Assembly (NCBI GenBank): GCA_019915015.1
Contig: JAHBBC010000034.1
Span: 124,001-188,000, forward strand
DNA length: 64,000 bases
Direction of reading: 5' to 3'
DNA from: Auriscalpium vulgare
Taxonomy: Eukaryota > Basidiomycota > Agaricomycetes > Russulales > Auriscalpiaceae
The notes under the pieces were generated by a model. That model saw only the letters and a program-made list of their open reading frames with translations, was not told the origin of the DNA and did no database searches. Of the stretch, positions 46,570-57,196 are shown piece by piece. Each line of letters starts with the position of its first letter. Position 1 is the first letter of the stretch. A program made the position numbers and the translations under genes.

Positions 46570-46712
46570 CCCCACGAGCAGTCTCTCTCAACCCCAGACT
46601 TTCTGACCGCAACAACCACCTCATCGTCGCTACCTTTGACACTTACTCTGTGAGCCCGACAGTCGCTCTGCTACAGCTAACATTGATATTTATGGCCTGC
46701 GTCCCAGGTCCA

Positions 46713-49700
46713 ATGTCTGATATCCCTGCCAATGTCGCGGAGCGCCCAAAAACGCCCCCGCAAGACTTGCAGGCCAGGAATAAGCTTGTGCAGGACTTGC
46801 AGGCCACGCCCTCCAACAAGAAGGGGACTGCATCGCAAGCACAGAGCGGAGCTCACGGCCGCAGGTAACTCTTTGATTCAGACTGAAATTGCGTTCAATA
46901 GCTCACGTAGCCCTTATGCCCCAGGATTCGTGATGTTCGAGAGTGGATAACGGCCGACTTCAAACGTAACAAACCATCCCCATTCGACGATTTTCTTAAA
47001 TTCTTCTTGGACAAGAGTATGGCCCAGAAGAAGGACCTCACGGCCTTGTTGGACGAAGTCATACCAATCTGTAACTCTGAGAAAGTGCAAGGTCACCTCC
47101 TAGAATAGTGCGTTTTCTCTCTGTTCATTCATGCCTCTTGACCGATGATCAAAAGCTGCAAGGCTGAGAAGGAGACCGATCGCTACGCCCCTCTCTCTTA
47201 CCTTTGCAACGAGGTGTTCCAGCAACTCGAGAAGACATTTGGCAACCCGAGACCCGAACACACTTTGATCATGCACCGCAACGACCCCAAGGTCATCAAA
47301 GGCAAGGGTATGGGTGACAAGCTCGAGCCGATCAAAGAGGAAGATGCACACCGCAAGCCGGACTTGATCATCACCTCGCTGTACCCTGCTACGCACGCTA
47401 CCGGCTCCGAGTCCGGTCATTCCATTGGTGACTTGGATATGGGCGAGCTGGCGAAAAACTACGCGTACAAGGAGCCGGAGCTGAACTTCTCGTGGAAGGC
47501 CGTACTTGTCGCTCTTGAACTCAAGCTTGCCACAAAGGCGTTCCGAACGGAGATTCTCCAGTATGATGCGGCCACTGCCTCACGCACAAAGGATCTCCCG
47601 CCGTGGACCAATGTTCTCTCTACATCCTTCCGGGGGGTGCGAGCAAAAGCACAGGGGCCAGAATCAGCAAAGGTGTCGGGATCGCGGGGGGGCAACGGTT
47701 CCCGAGATTCGACGCTGTCGCCACCGGTCACGGAGGCCGCTCCTGTTAGGAAAAGTAGTCGAGGTGAGTAACCTGACTCCTTTGTTGGAATTTGGTGATG
47801 ACGCTAGTCTCATGACAAATACTATGGAATGATCTAGAACGATCTGGACTTGTTTGATCATGGAACATTGTAGAATAGTCTAGAATAGCTACTGTACAGG
47901 ATTGCTATACGCTTACTCAGGTCTTAACTCCTATCTCCTAGGATGACTGATGTACTTACTGATGCTGTGCAAGCTGACTGATTCTTACACATTATGTCTT
48001 ACACATATGCTTTATGCTTACTACACAATTTCTGATTGGTTGATATGCAGAGCCCCAAGTAGTATAAAAGGGCTCCTTTCTTCGCTCAGATACCTCAGTC
48101 TTTCCACATCACAGACTGAGGTGAGCATTCCTATGCATACTTAGGAGTCTTCTCTTTACTAACTCACTTGTAGTATAGACTAACGTCTCTCTAAGGTACT
48201 GCAATATAGTCTTTTCACATCACAGACTGAGTATAGACTAACGTCTCTCTAAGTTGTGTTTCATCAGGTTATGGGCCCTGCCTGAACACCTGCTACAAGA
48301 AGTTACTTTGCTTTTTATCAAGGCGAGTCTACCATCATCTTCCCACTCGCGCCCTATCTTGGAGCTCTTCATTGAGCTGCCATTGTGCTCTCGCCCCTTT
48401 GGGGTTACGCGAGCGCTGATGACGGAGGCATGGTGATGCCAGAAGTCAGCGTGAGCCCTTCTGCCCTGTCCCTCTGTGCGCATACTGTACAATTACCTAC
48501 CCTGGTGTAGACCACAACTGTGTCAAACCAGAAGAGTCCACTACGGGCTTAGGGGAACCTGGGGAAGCCTGGGGGAACCATAGGTCCACTGAACTGTTGG
48601 CTGTCTGTCCCTTAAGTGGGAAGCAGTTTTGGTGTCCCAATCCTGAGGGCGGTAGTCAATCCACCCAGGAGCACCTGTTACAACTGCAGTGCGCTACTAT
48701 AAGTACTTAGATTTGTGGAGCCCAACCATCTAGGCTTTAATTAGGATCCGGAGGTGTACCTTGGTGCATTCTCGTTTCATCCTAACCACAAATTTGCGTA
48801 CAAGTACTGTAATTGTACTGTATATGCGCACATGGACATGGGCAGGACAGGACCTTAGGGTTCTGGCTTAGAGATACAGCACATAGGGTTGACGTCGTCT
48901 TGAACTTCTTAAAGAATCTGGGTCTGACTGCTCCTCAAACCCAGATCATTCGCTCTTCACATGTCTGGAGAATTACTTCCCAAAGGATTTACCATCCTAG
49001 CTGGAAACAGCAACTATGCCCTTTGGCAAGATGATATGATGGCCTTTCTTAAAGTCAAGAAGCTCTGGAGGTACACCAGTGGCTCCAAGCCATCTCCCAA
49101 AGCTGCAGATCCAGACAATCCTACTGCAACTGAGGTGGAGGCAGAGGCAGTATGGGATGAAGAAGATGATGTGGCGCTTGGATACATTAAAGCATCCCTG
49201 GCACCAGCCTTGAAGAACAAAGTGGGCAACGATGACCACTCTTCTGATGCCTGGAAATTTCTCAAAACATCCTATTCCAAACCCGGCACTCGCACCATCT
49301 TCACCCAATTTGACCTCTACCTTTCCACCCGTCTCATCGATACCAAACCTCTTGGACCTCAGATCAATGACTTTGATCAGCAGTATGAGAATCTCAAGAA
49401 GAATGGCATAACTGTTACACCCATCCAACACGCGTACTTCCTCCTCAAGGCCCTCCCAGATTCCTACAAGGCATTTAGGGATCTTACCCTTGATTCCTTC
49501 AGTGACCTTAAAACTGCCACTCCTGCTGAGATCACTACTCGCATCCTTGGCAAAGAGGCTAGCATAAAGGCAGACTCCACCATCGCTGCCACTGTTAATT
49601 CTGCGGCTGCCAAAGCCAAAGGAAAGCAGAAGGTGGAGAAGGGCAAGTGCAAGTACTGTCACAAGAAGGGTCACTGGGAGGCCAATTGTCGCAAGAAACA

Positions 49701-52700
49701 GGCTGATGAAGCTGGCGACAAGAAGAAGGGAGGGGACAGTAGTGGCGGCGGCGGAGGTAGTAGTAAACCCTCTGTAAATGCTCTAATTGTTGAGGCCTCG
49801 TCCTCCAATGAAGTCGCTGTTGCCTGGTACCTCTCGCCTGATAAGAATCGCTGGATGCTTGACAGTGGTTGCTCTCACCATATTACACATACACGTACAG
49901 ACTTTGCCCAGTACACGCCCCTAGAAAAACCTGGACATATTGCCGTTGGTGATAGTACTGCCCAGGCTATGCACTTCTATGGGACGGGCACTGTCAATGC
50001 GTGGACAGATGTGGATGGGAAGCGTGTTGCGGTCACGCTTAAGAATGTGCTTTTTGCACCTAAAGCCGCTCATCGATACATATCGGTGACTACACTGTTG
50101 AACCAGAAGTTTGATGTGCTTCTACGTGGTTCTACAGGAGTGTGTACAATAGAACGCGCTGGCATAACCTATGGTATTGGCCAAAAGCACGATCAGTTTT
50201 ATTGGTTGGAGCTTACGCCTAAACCTGCGATTCATGAGGCGACGGTTAAAGATGCGGTCTCGGTTGACATTGCTCATGGACGCTTTGCTCATATGTCACA
50301 TGGCGCCCTGAAACGACTTACTTCTGAAGTTGTCAAAGGGATTGTCATAGACCATGCTACAGTGGCTACTAAACCCTGTCATGGATGTGAGCTTGGCAAG
50401 AGCACTCGCCAGACCTACCCTAGTTCAGATAAGCGTGCCGCCAGGGTTCTTGGCAAAATCCATTCGGATCTAGTCGGACCTATGCGTGTGCAGTCTATCC
50501 AAGGATTCACATATATTGCGACATTCCTCGACGACTTCAGTAACAAAGGAGTTGCTATGTTCCTCAAGCGAAAGTCAGATTTTCTCCTGGCATTTGAGAC
50601 ATTCCTGGCCAGAGCTGAGAAGGAAACTAGTGTCAAGCTAGTGATCTTTCACTCTGATCGAGGAGGGGAATATATAAATACTATCTTGGATAAACGCTTT
50701 AAAGAACTGGGCATCACGCATCATAAAACCATGCCTTACACGCCACAACAGAACGGACGTGCGGAGCGCTGGAATCGTACCATCATGGAGAAAGCCCTGT
50801 CTATGCTTCATCATGCAGGCTTGTCTCTTGGGTTCTGGCAATGCGCGGTTGAGACTGCTGTTCATGTCTACAATCGCACTCCCACCCGTACGTTGAAATG
50901 GAAGACGCCAATGGAGGTATGGAGTGCTGGTCACATTCCTGACGTTGCGTACTTTCGCGTTTTTGGCTGCAAAGCCTACGTGCACATTCAGAAGGAACAT
51001 CGTCATAAATTGGAACCTAATGCCAAAGAAATGACGTTTGTGGGTTACGAGGATGGTTCAAAAGGTTACCGTTTCTGGAATCCTGCCACCCGGTCCATTG
51101 TGTTGTCTGGCGAAGCAACATTTGATGAGACTTCCTTCATTTCGAGACCAACCCAGAAAGCGCCCCCAAGCGCTCCTGATCCTCCTACTCAACACCTAAG
51201 TCTCTCTGATTTAATCAATGATGAGGACTTCACTCCTGAACGGAGGCCTGTGCCCGCTCCTCCAGTTAACGCAGCTGGAGATGACTCGGATCCAGATGAG
51301 GATCCAGCACCCAAAGTAGAGAAAGACGATTCTAAGGTTAAAACACCACCTGCTACACCACCACCATCACGACCACATACGCCTCCACCTCCTGCTCCAC
51401 CTCGCACACCACCTCGTCGCGCAACCAATGCTAGAGTTGATAATGAAGCGCTTAGGCATAGAGTCCCACCGTTAGAAGAATCTCCACCTATCGCTGAAGC
51501 AGTGACACCACCAGCGCGTCCACGACGTGCAAATGCTGGTCAAAGAGCTGCAAGGCTCGGCGATCAGTATGATGGCTTAACTGCACTTCAAGTTGAACAG
51601 CTGGATCTTCGACGGCGATTGCCTGATACACAAGGACTTGTGCGTCAGCTGGACTTTGAAGCTCCTAATCTCCACGCTCTGTTAGATCTCATGGTTGGTC
51701 ACGATCCCAAAACCTACACAGAGGCTATGGCATCGCGAGATTTTTCCAAATGGTGGGAGGCGTGTCGGTATGAATTGGACCAGCTGAATAAGCTTGGTAC
51801 TTGGGAACTGGTGGACAGACCAAAGAATAGAAAAGTCATTAAAAATCGTTGGGTGTTTAAGCTCAAGTCCAATGGCGTTTATCGTGCACGACTTGTAGCA
51901 AAGGGATTTACACAGGTTGAAGGGGTCGATTACACGGAAACTTTCAGTCCAGTCGCCCGCTTTGAAACTATACGTTTCCTTCTTGCGTTGGCCGCGCTTG
52001 AAGATTGGGAAATTCATGGTATGGACGTCAAGTCGGCGTTCTTACATGGCGAACTGGATGAAGAGATCTTCATGGAGCAACCAGAAGGTTTCCTGATCCC
52101 AGGGTTAGAGGACAAGGTAGTTCGATTGCTGAAGGCTATCTACGGCTTGAAGCAGGCGTCCAGAGTATGGAACGTCCAAATCGATGCTCTCTTGAAGGAA
52201 ATTGGATTCACCAGGACCTATTCGGATACTGGTGTCTATGTCTATCGGCGACAGGAGGGGAACACAGTTACCATTTTGGTGCTGTATGTCGACGATATGG
52301 CTATCATGGGCAATTCGCTCCCAGAGATCACTCGAATCAAAGCCTTGCTTAAGACTCGATATGAGATGTCAGACTTAGGGGAGTTGAAAGAATTCCTTGG
52401 CATACGTATCACAAGAGATAGGCGCAAAAGGACATTGACAATCGACCAGAAGACATATCTGGAAGAAGTCCTTGATAGATTTGGGATGAAGGACGCGAAC
52501 CCTGCTCGAACCCCTCTACCTGCGGGCTGTGTTTTGATAGCGTCTACTGAAGAAGTGGACAATGCACGTCGGAGTTATTACCAGTCGCTTATTGGCAGTA
52601 TGATGTACTTTGCCATTGGCACTCGTCCAGACGCGGCATATGCTATTGCACGCCTAGCACAGTACAGTGCGAATCCCACTGAAATGCATCTGAAGATGGC

Positions 52701-55448
52701 GAAGTATGTCTTGCGGTATATCAAAGGCACCCTTGACTACAAGCTTGTCTACAATGGCTTATCAGAGGAAGCTCAACTGCTTTCATACACGGACTCTGAC
52801 CATGCTGAGAATAGAGACGATAGGACTTCCATTTCAGCCTTTGTTGTTAAACTGGCTGGAGGAGCTATTTCCTGGATGTCGCGGAAGCAAGCTACTACTT
52901 CCCAATCCACAGCTCAATCGGAATACATCTCTATGGCGGAGGCTGCAAAGCAGTTGCAGTGGTACTACAACTTGTACTCTGAGCTTGGACTACCGGATCC
53001 CACTCCTATCGACATGCGATGCGATAATCGCGCTGCTATTCTTACGGCAGAAAATCCCATGGTTGGTAGGAACATGAAGCATGTAGAGGTTAAATACCAC
53101 TTCATCCGGGAGTGCGTGGCAAAGGGACTTGTTCGCCTTGTACCAACCCCATCGGCTGAGAACGTCTCTGATGCTTTGACCAAGTCATTGCCTTATGAGC
53201 TACTTACTCGGTTCAGTGGGAGCATGGGTTTGACTCGTCGCAAGGACTAGTGCTTGTCACTATTCGACTAGCCCATCAAGTGGGAGTGTTGGAATTTGGT
53301 GATGACGCTAGTCTCATGACAAATACTATGGAATGATCTAGAACGATCTGGACTTGTTTGATCATGGAACATTGTAGAATAGTCTAGAATAGCTACTGTA
53401 CAGGATTGCTATACGCTTACTCAGGTCTTAACTCCTATCTCCTAGGATGACTGATGTACTTACTGATGCTGTGCAAGCTGACTGATTCTTACACATTATG
53501 TCTTACACATATGCTTTATGCTTACTACACAATTTCTGATTGGTTGATATGCAGAGCCCCAAGTAGTATAAAAGGGCTCCTTTCTTCGCTCAGATACCTC
53601 AGTCTTTCCACATCACAGACTGAGGTGAGCATTCCTATGCATACTTAGGAGTCTTCTCTTTACTAACTCACTTGTAGTATAGACTAACGTCTCTCTAAGG
53701 TACTGCAATATAGTCTTTTCACATCACAGACTGAGTATAGACTAACGTCTCTCTAAGTTGTGTTTCATCATCCTTGATTCAGGATTGTATTGAACTATGA
53801 ATCATAGCTACGCAACGAACTCAGCCTGATGTCAAAATTGCCTCGGATCCATCATCTACACCCAGAGTCGCTTACGCGCCGGCTTTTCCACCCTCAGAAC
53901 AGGAACCGGAACAGCTGCCGCCGGTCATTCAATGTGGTGTATACACATTGGAGATGATGTCTCAGCGGGGTCTCGGCACTCACCGTGCAATCGTTATGCT
54001 GATGGAAGGTGCGGCCGTCTGATTCTGCTGAAGCGATGGGGTCGGTACTGACTAGAGCATATATGGTAGACGAGAAGCTGTGGCTTTTCGTTTCTGACCG
54101 CGAAGGCGTCCTTCAAAGCCACGGGCTGGACTTCGTGGAGGATTTCCCTCGCTTCGTCGTTCTCCTTTACGCCTTCCAGCGGCTCGAAGTGCAGAACTAT
54201 GGCCTCCATGAGACACTAAATCCTGGAGGTTTGCACTTCCACACTGCCTGCCCCCCTGAGAATTCTCAGCCCAATCGTACCGAGCCCGAGCCCGCTCACG
54301 AGACATTCCCACTGGTCCTGGAATCGCCACACACCGGGGCTAATATTCAAGTCCTCATAGATCCGGGGGACTTCATTTACAACGCCACGGCTATCATCGG
54401 GCGCTGTCCACAAGTCGTAGGCGGATCGAACACCAACATACCTAAAATGGAAAGACCAAAGCCCTACGCCGTCAAAATCTATTGGCCGGACCAAAACAGG
54501 ACCAGCGAGGTTGATATCATCATGAAAGCACGGAAGTTCCTTTGCAATGGCGACATGAAGAACCTCGGACTCGACAAACATCTTCCCAGAATCCTCGGCT
54601 ATCAAAATTACTCTTCGGAAGCGGAAGACATCCGGCGGAAGCTTGGTATCGAATCGGAATCGCCCCTCTCTAGTCACCGTATACTTCGCGTTATCGCCTT
54701 CTACATGCTGCAGCCGATTCGAGAGCTGCACGGGCCCGAATTTGTGAAAGCGTGGTTTGACTGTGTTAAGTGTACGTCGCCGACCCTTCAACTTACTCTG
54801 AGTCACGCTGACTTGTATCTAGGCCATTATCATCTATGGAAAGGGGGCTATGAACACCGAGATCCTAGCCTCGCCAACCTCATGTACTACAAGGATTCGG
54901 AAGGCACCGTTCACGGCGTTCTCAACGATTGGGATCTGGCCTACATTCGAAGAGGAGAAAATGAAAACGATGCCCACACTCACCTAGAACGCACCGGCAC
55001 CGTCCCCTTCATGCCGCTCGCGCTACTCAATACCGAGTACTGGGATGGAAAGATCGAGAGGACCTACTATCACGACCTGGAGTCGTTCGTCTGGGTCCTC
55101 GCCTTTCAGTGCCTCAGCTTCGAGAAAGGCGGGAAGAGGCTCAAGGAAGGTGCAGCCGACGAGTGGGAAACAGGAAACTATGAGCAGTGTCAAGAGAAGA
55201 AGCTGGCCTTTGTGGTGACAGGTGGCATGGAGAAGGAAGGCATCGCGAAGGCTTGGAAGGATGAGTGGCCACTAGCATATAACCTTCTCAGGCTCACCGC
55301 AAGAGCCTGGGCCAACCGACAGACCGCCGGTCAAGACATCGTCCTTCCCGGGGCTAAGCCCGTCCCAGTCCTTGACACCACATCGAATGATGCCTATTAC
55401 GAGAAAGTGAAGGAGTTCATGAAGGCACTCAAATATCAAGTGCAGTGA
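46713..55448 (+). CDS. Full-length FunK1 kinase interrupted by an intronic retrotransposon
   Basis: Six-exon model: 46713-46864, 46925-47107, 47156-47763, 53808-54008, 54070-54771, 54823-55448; 823 aa, phases identical to the gene at 4,101-6,752. Intron 3 (47764-53807) contains a whole copia element; without it and one target copy the intron would be 51 nt (GTGAGT ... ATCATAG). Domains: DVREW N-terminal region, KPDLIITSLYPA, basic linker, LEMMSQRG and LWLFVSDREGV, then the kinase with AVK lysine K517, catalytic loop H627-R628-D629 with N634, and D651-W-D. The frame is open through all exons. Sense-orientation LTRs may cause premature transcript ends, so function is uncertain although coding capacity is intact. 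The last intron (51 nt) is stop-free. Confidence 0.85.
47783..48266 (+). repeat. Copia 5' LTR
   Basis: 484 bp, TG...CA ends, TATAAAAG at 48,063-48,070 as the likely promoter. Downstream of the TATA box two short modules are each present twice: cacatcacagactgag and gtatagactaacgtctctct. Confidence 0.96.
48063..48070 (+). promoter_or_regulatory. LTR TATA box
   Basis: TATAAAAG in the 5' LTR, repeated at 53,567-53,574 in the 3' LTR; expected to drive element transcription and, from the 3' copy, possibly read-through into downstream FunK1 exons. Confidence 0.7.
48267..48281 (+). other. Primer binding site (initiator-tRNA-Met half type)
   Basis: GGTTATGGGCCCTGC directly abuts the LTR. Its complement contains CCCATAACC, matching the anticodon-loop region (CAT anticodon) of initiator tRNA-Met and not the tRNA 3' end. 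This is the arrangement known from Drosophila copia, where a cleaved tRNA half primes synthesis. Confidence 0.7.
48282..48960 (+). other. Copia untranslated leader
   Basis: About 0.7 kb between the primer binding site and the polyprotein ATG, with only short frames. It would carry packaging and dimerisation signals, but none can be recognised by eye. Confidence 0.5.
48961..53250 (+). CDS. Copia Gag-Pol polyprotein
   Basis: 1,429 aa in one intact frame. The Gag region starts MSGELLPKGFTILAGNSNYA (UBN2-like), with a zinc knuckle C230-x2-C-x4-H-x4-C243. Protease active site D301 is in LDSGCSHH. A GAG-pre-integrase region has H-x-C-x2-C type HGRFAHMSH and CHGCELGK. The integrase catalytic triad is D503, D566, E602 (35 residues between the last two). 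A Pro/Thr-rich linker lies at about 740-850. Reverse transcriptase has GVDYTETFSPVARFETIRFL and the YVDDM box at 1109-1113; RNase H has YTDSDHAENRDDRTS, and the end reads DALTKSLP. Gag and Pol are fused without a frameshift, as usual in copia. No defects seen. Confidence 0.97.
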   Translation: MSGELLPKGFTILAGNSNYALWQDDMMAFLKVKKLWRYTSGSKPSPKAADPDNPTATEVEAEAVWDEEDDVALGYIKASLAPALKNKVGNDDHSSDAWKFLKTSYSKPGTRTIFTQFDLYLSTRLIDTKPLGPQINDFDQQYENLKKNGITVTPIQHAYFLLKALPDSYKAFRDLTLDSFSDLKTATPAEITTRILGKEASIKADSTIAATVNSAAAKAKGKQKVEKGKCKYCHKKGHWEANCRKKQADEAGDKKKGGDSSGGGGGSSKPSVNALIVEASSSNEVAVAWYLSPDKNRWMLDSGCSHHITHTRTDFAQYTPLEKPGHIAVGDSTAQAMHFYGTGTVNAWTDVDGKRVAVTLKNVLFAPKAAHRYISVTTLLNQKFDVLLRGSTGVCTIERAGITYGIGQKHDQFYWLELTPKPAIHEATVKDAVSVDIAHGRFAHMSHGALKRLTSEVVKGIVIDHATVATKPCHGCELGKSTRQTYPSSDKRAARVLGKIHSDLVGPMRVQSIQGFTYIATFLDDFSNKGVAMFLKRKSDFLLAFETFLARAEKETSVKLVIFHSDRGGEYINTILDKRFKELGITHHKTMPYTPQQNGRAERWNRTIMEKALSMLHHAGLSLGFWQCAVETAVHVYNRTPTRTLKWKTPMEVWSAGHIPDVAYFRVFGCKAYVHIQKEHRHKLEPNAKEMTFVGYEDGSKGYRFWNPATRSIVLSGEATFDETSFISRPTQKAPPSAPDPPTQHLSLSDLINDEDFTPERRPVPAPPVNAAGDDSDPDEDPAPKVEKDDSKVKTPPATPPPSRPHTPPPPAPPRTPPRRATNARVDNEALRHRVPPLEESPPIAEAVTPPARPRRANAGQRAARLGDQYDGLTALQVEQLDLRRRLPDTQGLVRQLDFEAPNLHALLDLMVGHDPKTYTEAMASRDFSKWWEACRYELDQLNKLGTWELVDRPKNRKVIKNRWVFKLKSNGVYRARLVAKGFTQVEGVDYTETFSPVARFETIRFLLALAALEDWEIHGMDVKSAFLHGELDEEIFMEQPEGFLIPGLEDKVVRLLKAIYGLKQASRVWNVQIDALLKEIGFTRTYSDTGVYVYRRQEGNTVTILVLYVDDMAIMGNSLPEITRIKALLKTRYEMSDLGELKEFLGIRITRDRRKRTLTIDQKTYLEEVLDRFGMKDANPARTPLPAGCVLIASTEEVDNARRSYYQSLIGSMMYFAIGTRPDAAYAIARLAQYSANPTEMHLKMAKYVLRYIKGTLDYKLVYNGLSEEAQLLSYTDSDHAENRDDRTSISAFVVKLAGGAISWMSRKQATTSQSTAQSEYISMAEAAKQLQWYYNLYSELGLPDPTPIDMRCDNRAAILTAENPMVGRNMKHVEVKYHFIRECVAKGLVRLVPTPSAENVSDALTKSLPYELLTRFSGSMGLTRRKD
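53278..53286 (+). other. Polypurine tract
   Basis: AAGTGGGAG immediately before the 3' LTR, the expected position and composition for plus-strand priming. Confidence 0.75.
53287..53770 (+). repeat. Copia 3' LTR
   Basis: 484 bp, no difference from the 5' LTR seen by eye over its full length; followed by target duplication TCCTT. Confidence 0.96.
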
Positions 55449-55869
55449 CTCTACGCAATGCAATACCCACTCCACACCGATTTGTACTTTTTTCTGGCAT
55501 GCAGGTAGATTTTGATTGAATTACGCGTACCTTCAGGACATGGACCGCATCGTCGATGCGCATTCTTGTATGTACTATGATTATGTAGCAGACAAGTCTT
55601 GTACATAGTGAAATCAGAAGCTCAGATTGGGCGACGCAAACGAGACCTCTGCAACATCACGGTGGACCGGCGTCAACACGAACCTTCAGCGAGCCGCACT
55701 GTACTACTGCTTGACTTTGATTGTGCTGCGCAGAATCCACGCCTCAGCATACGCGAACGATCCATATCATTTGTACATGCGCACCTTGATTATGGAGCTC
55801 AACTCGCAGTAAAAAATCGCCGAGTTGTTCCGTCCATATCTAGGCAAGGTCCATCAGTAAAAAGTCATC
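55449..55869. repeat. FunK1 3'-flank repeat, type B
   Basis: Direct copy of 60,436-60,850, apparently identical over most of its length (offset 4,987). It lies immediately downstream of the full-length FunK1 gene. No gene seen. It contains ttctggcatgcaggtagatttt and tacatagtgaaatcagaagc. Confidence 0.65.
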
Positions 55870-56890
55870 CTAATGTCGAAGGGAATTGGGATGAAGGAGA
55901 GGCGCGCGCTCGTATGCGCATGCCAGTGGACCATCCCGCGCACTCTCCTCGGCCACTCTCTGCCCAACCACCCCGCCGACGGTGCGCTGCGCCCGCTAGC
56001 GCGCACTGGCGCTGTGTCGCGGTCCCTCGTCATCGTCTAAGCGTGGACTGCGCCGCCAGCTGCCGTACTTGCGGCCCTGCGGGCGTCCGCACCGTGTCGT
56101 GGACTGGTTCTTGAAGGCCGCCGCGGCACTGCGGGAGCGGACGGGTGGCAGGACTGCTGTGCTATGTGGTAGTTCAAGTCGCGGCGCTGGCGAGAAGAGG
56201 GTGAGCGCGAAGGCAGGGCTGAGAGAAGCAGAACACGGACCGGTCGCAGTCACAGGCCTCGCAGGCCACCACAATGCTCCGTCTTGAAGCACGGCCGTCC
56301 TGGGTTTGCGAGGGAGCGCGGGATTGGGACCGAAGGTCTGCGTCGCGAATCAGTCGCGGGCGAGACGGAATAGGGCACGTACTGGGATCGCAGGGAGGTC
56401 GATCAGGCGCCGCCCGACCGAAAGTCTCGGGCCGATGCTTGCTCACGTCGCTGCGACACCACGGATCGTCTCCGCCACCCATCTGGCAGCTGCATGGCGC
56501 AGTGTCCTGTGCTGAGGCCCGCAGGCAGGCTGTGAACCTTCGGGGGGCTATGGCGCGGTCGAACCTGGTCCGACGGTGCGCATGACTGCGCTCTGGCATC
56601 TCTTATCTGCTCGCTGACATGACCGCAGACCTCACGTCCACGAGCATTTGAACGCTGCACGGATGAGCTTCCTCGTTGGCCCGACGCCCGTCTGCATCGC
56701 AGGGTTTTTATACTGTAAGGGTCTGCTTGCGCTGCACCGCCCGCTGAGCCGCACCACAGCCAGCTAAACCGCATCGCCCTCGCCACGGTGACGCTCCTGT
56801 CCGCAGCGCCTGCACCCGCACCGTCCGGAAAGCCGCACATCCCTGCGCAAGCCAGAAGCACAAAGCCATGTTCATTGCTACGCTACACAT
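55870..56890. repeat. Dispersed repeat B (copy 3), internally inverted
   Basis: 55,870-56,400 is the reverse complement of about 3,040-3,560, whereas 56,440-56,870 matches about 2,640-3,010 in direct orientation. The two halves have therefore flipped relative to copies 1 and 2. No gene supported. Confidence 0.6.
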
Positions 56891-57196
56891 ACAGTAACAT
56901 CGCCCCACGTTCTCAGACTCAATGCAGATCTCCTCGCACATGCTGGCGCTGCCGGGTTTTCCTGCAATTGCAGCGTATAAATGGTCCCACCAGGCAGTGC
57001 GTCGTTGAACTGGCTGGTCGTCCTTTCCACGGTATTATGAACTCATGGTCTTCATACATTCCTTTGCGGCACTTGCCCGGAACCCGTCAGTCAGTGCCCC
57101 GTTGCCAAACTAGAGCTTGCTGGCCAGCCTTGCCAACGGATTGTGAGTCCATGGTCTTCGCACATGCCTGTGCGAAGTCCGTTTCCCCTTGCCCGT

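Larger units (their letters stand above)
47778..53775 (+). mobile_element. Complete Ty1/copia LTR retrotransposon
   Basis: The element spans 47,783-53,770 (5,988 bp) with a perfect 5-bp target duplication TCCTT (47,778-47,782 and 53,771-53,775). Both 484-bp LTRs appear identical, starting TGTTGG and ending ATCA. The single uninterrupted polyprotein has integrase before reverse transcriptase (copia order). Same orientation as the host FunK1 gene. Identical LTRs and an intact frame indicate a very recent insertion and an autonomous element. Confidence 0.97.

Noticed and set aside
47764..53807. Loss of function of the full-length FunK1 gene by exon disruption
   Set aside because: Comparison with the gene at 4,101-6,752 shows that the copia insertion lies wholly inside an intron and all exons stay in phase; only transcript-level effects are possible.
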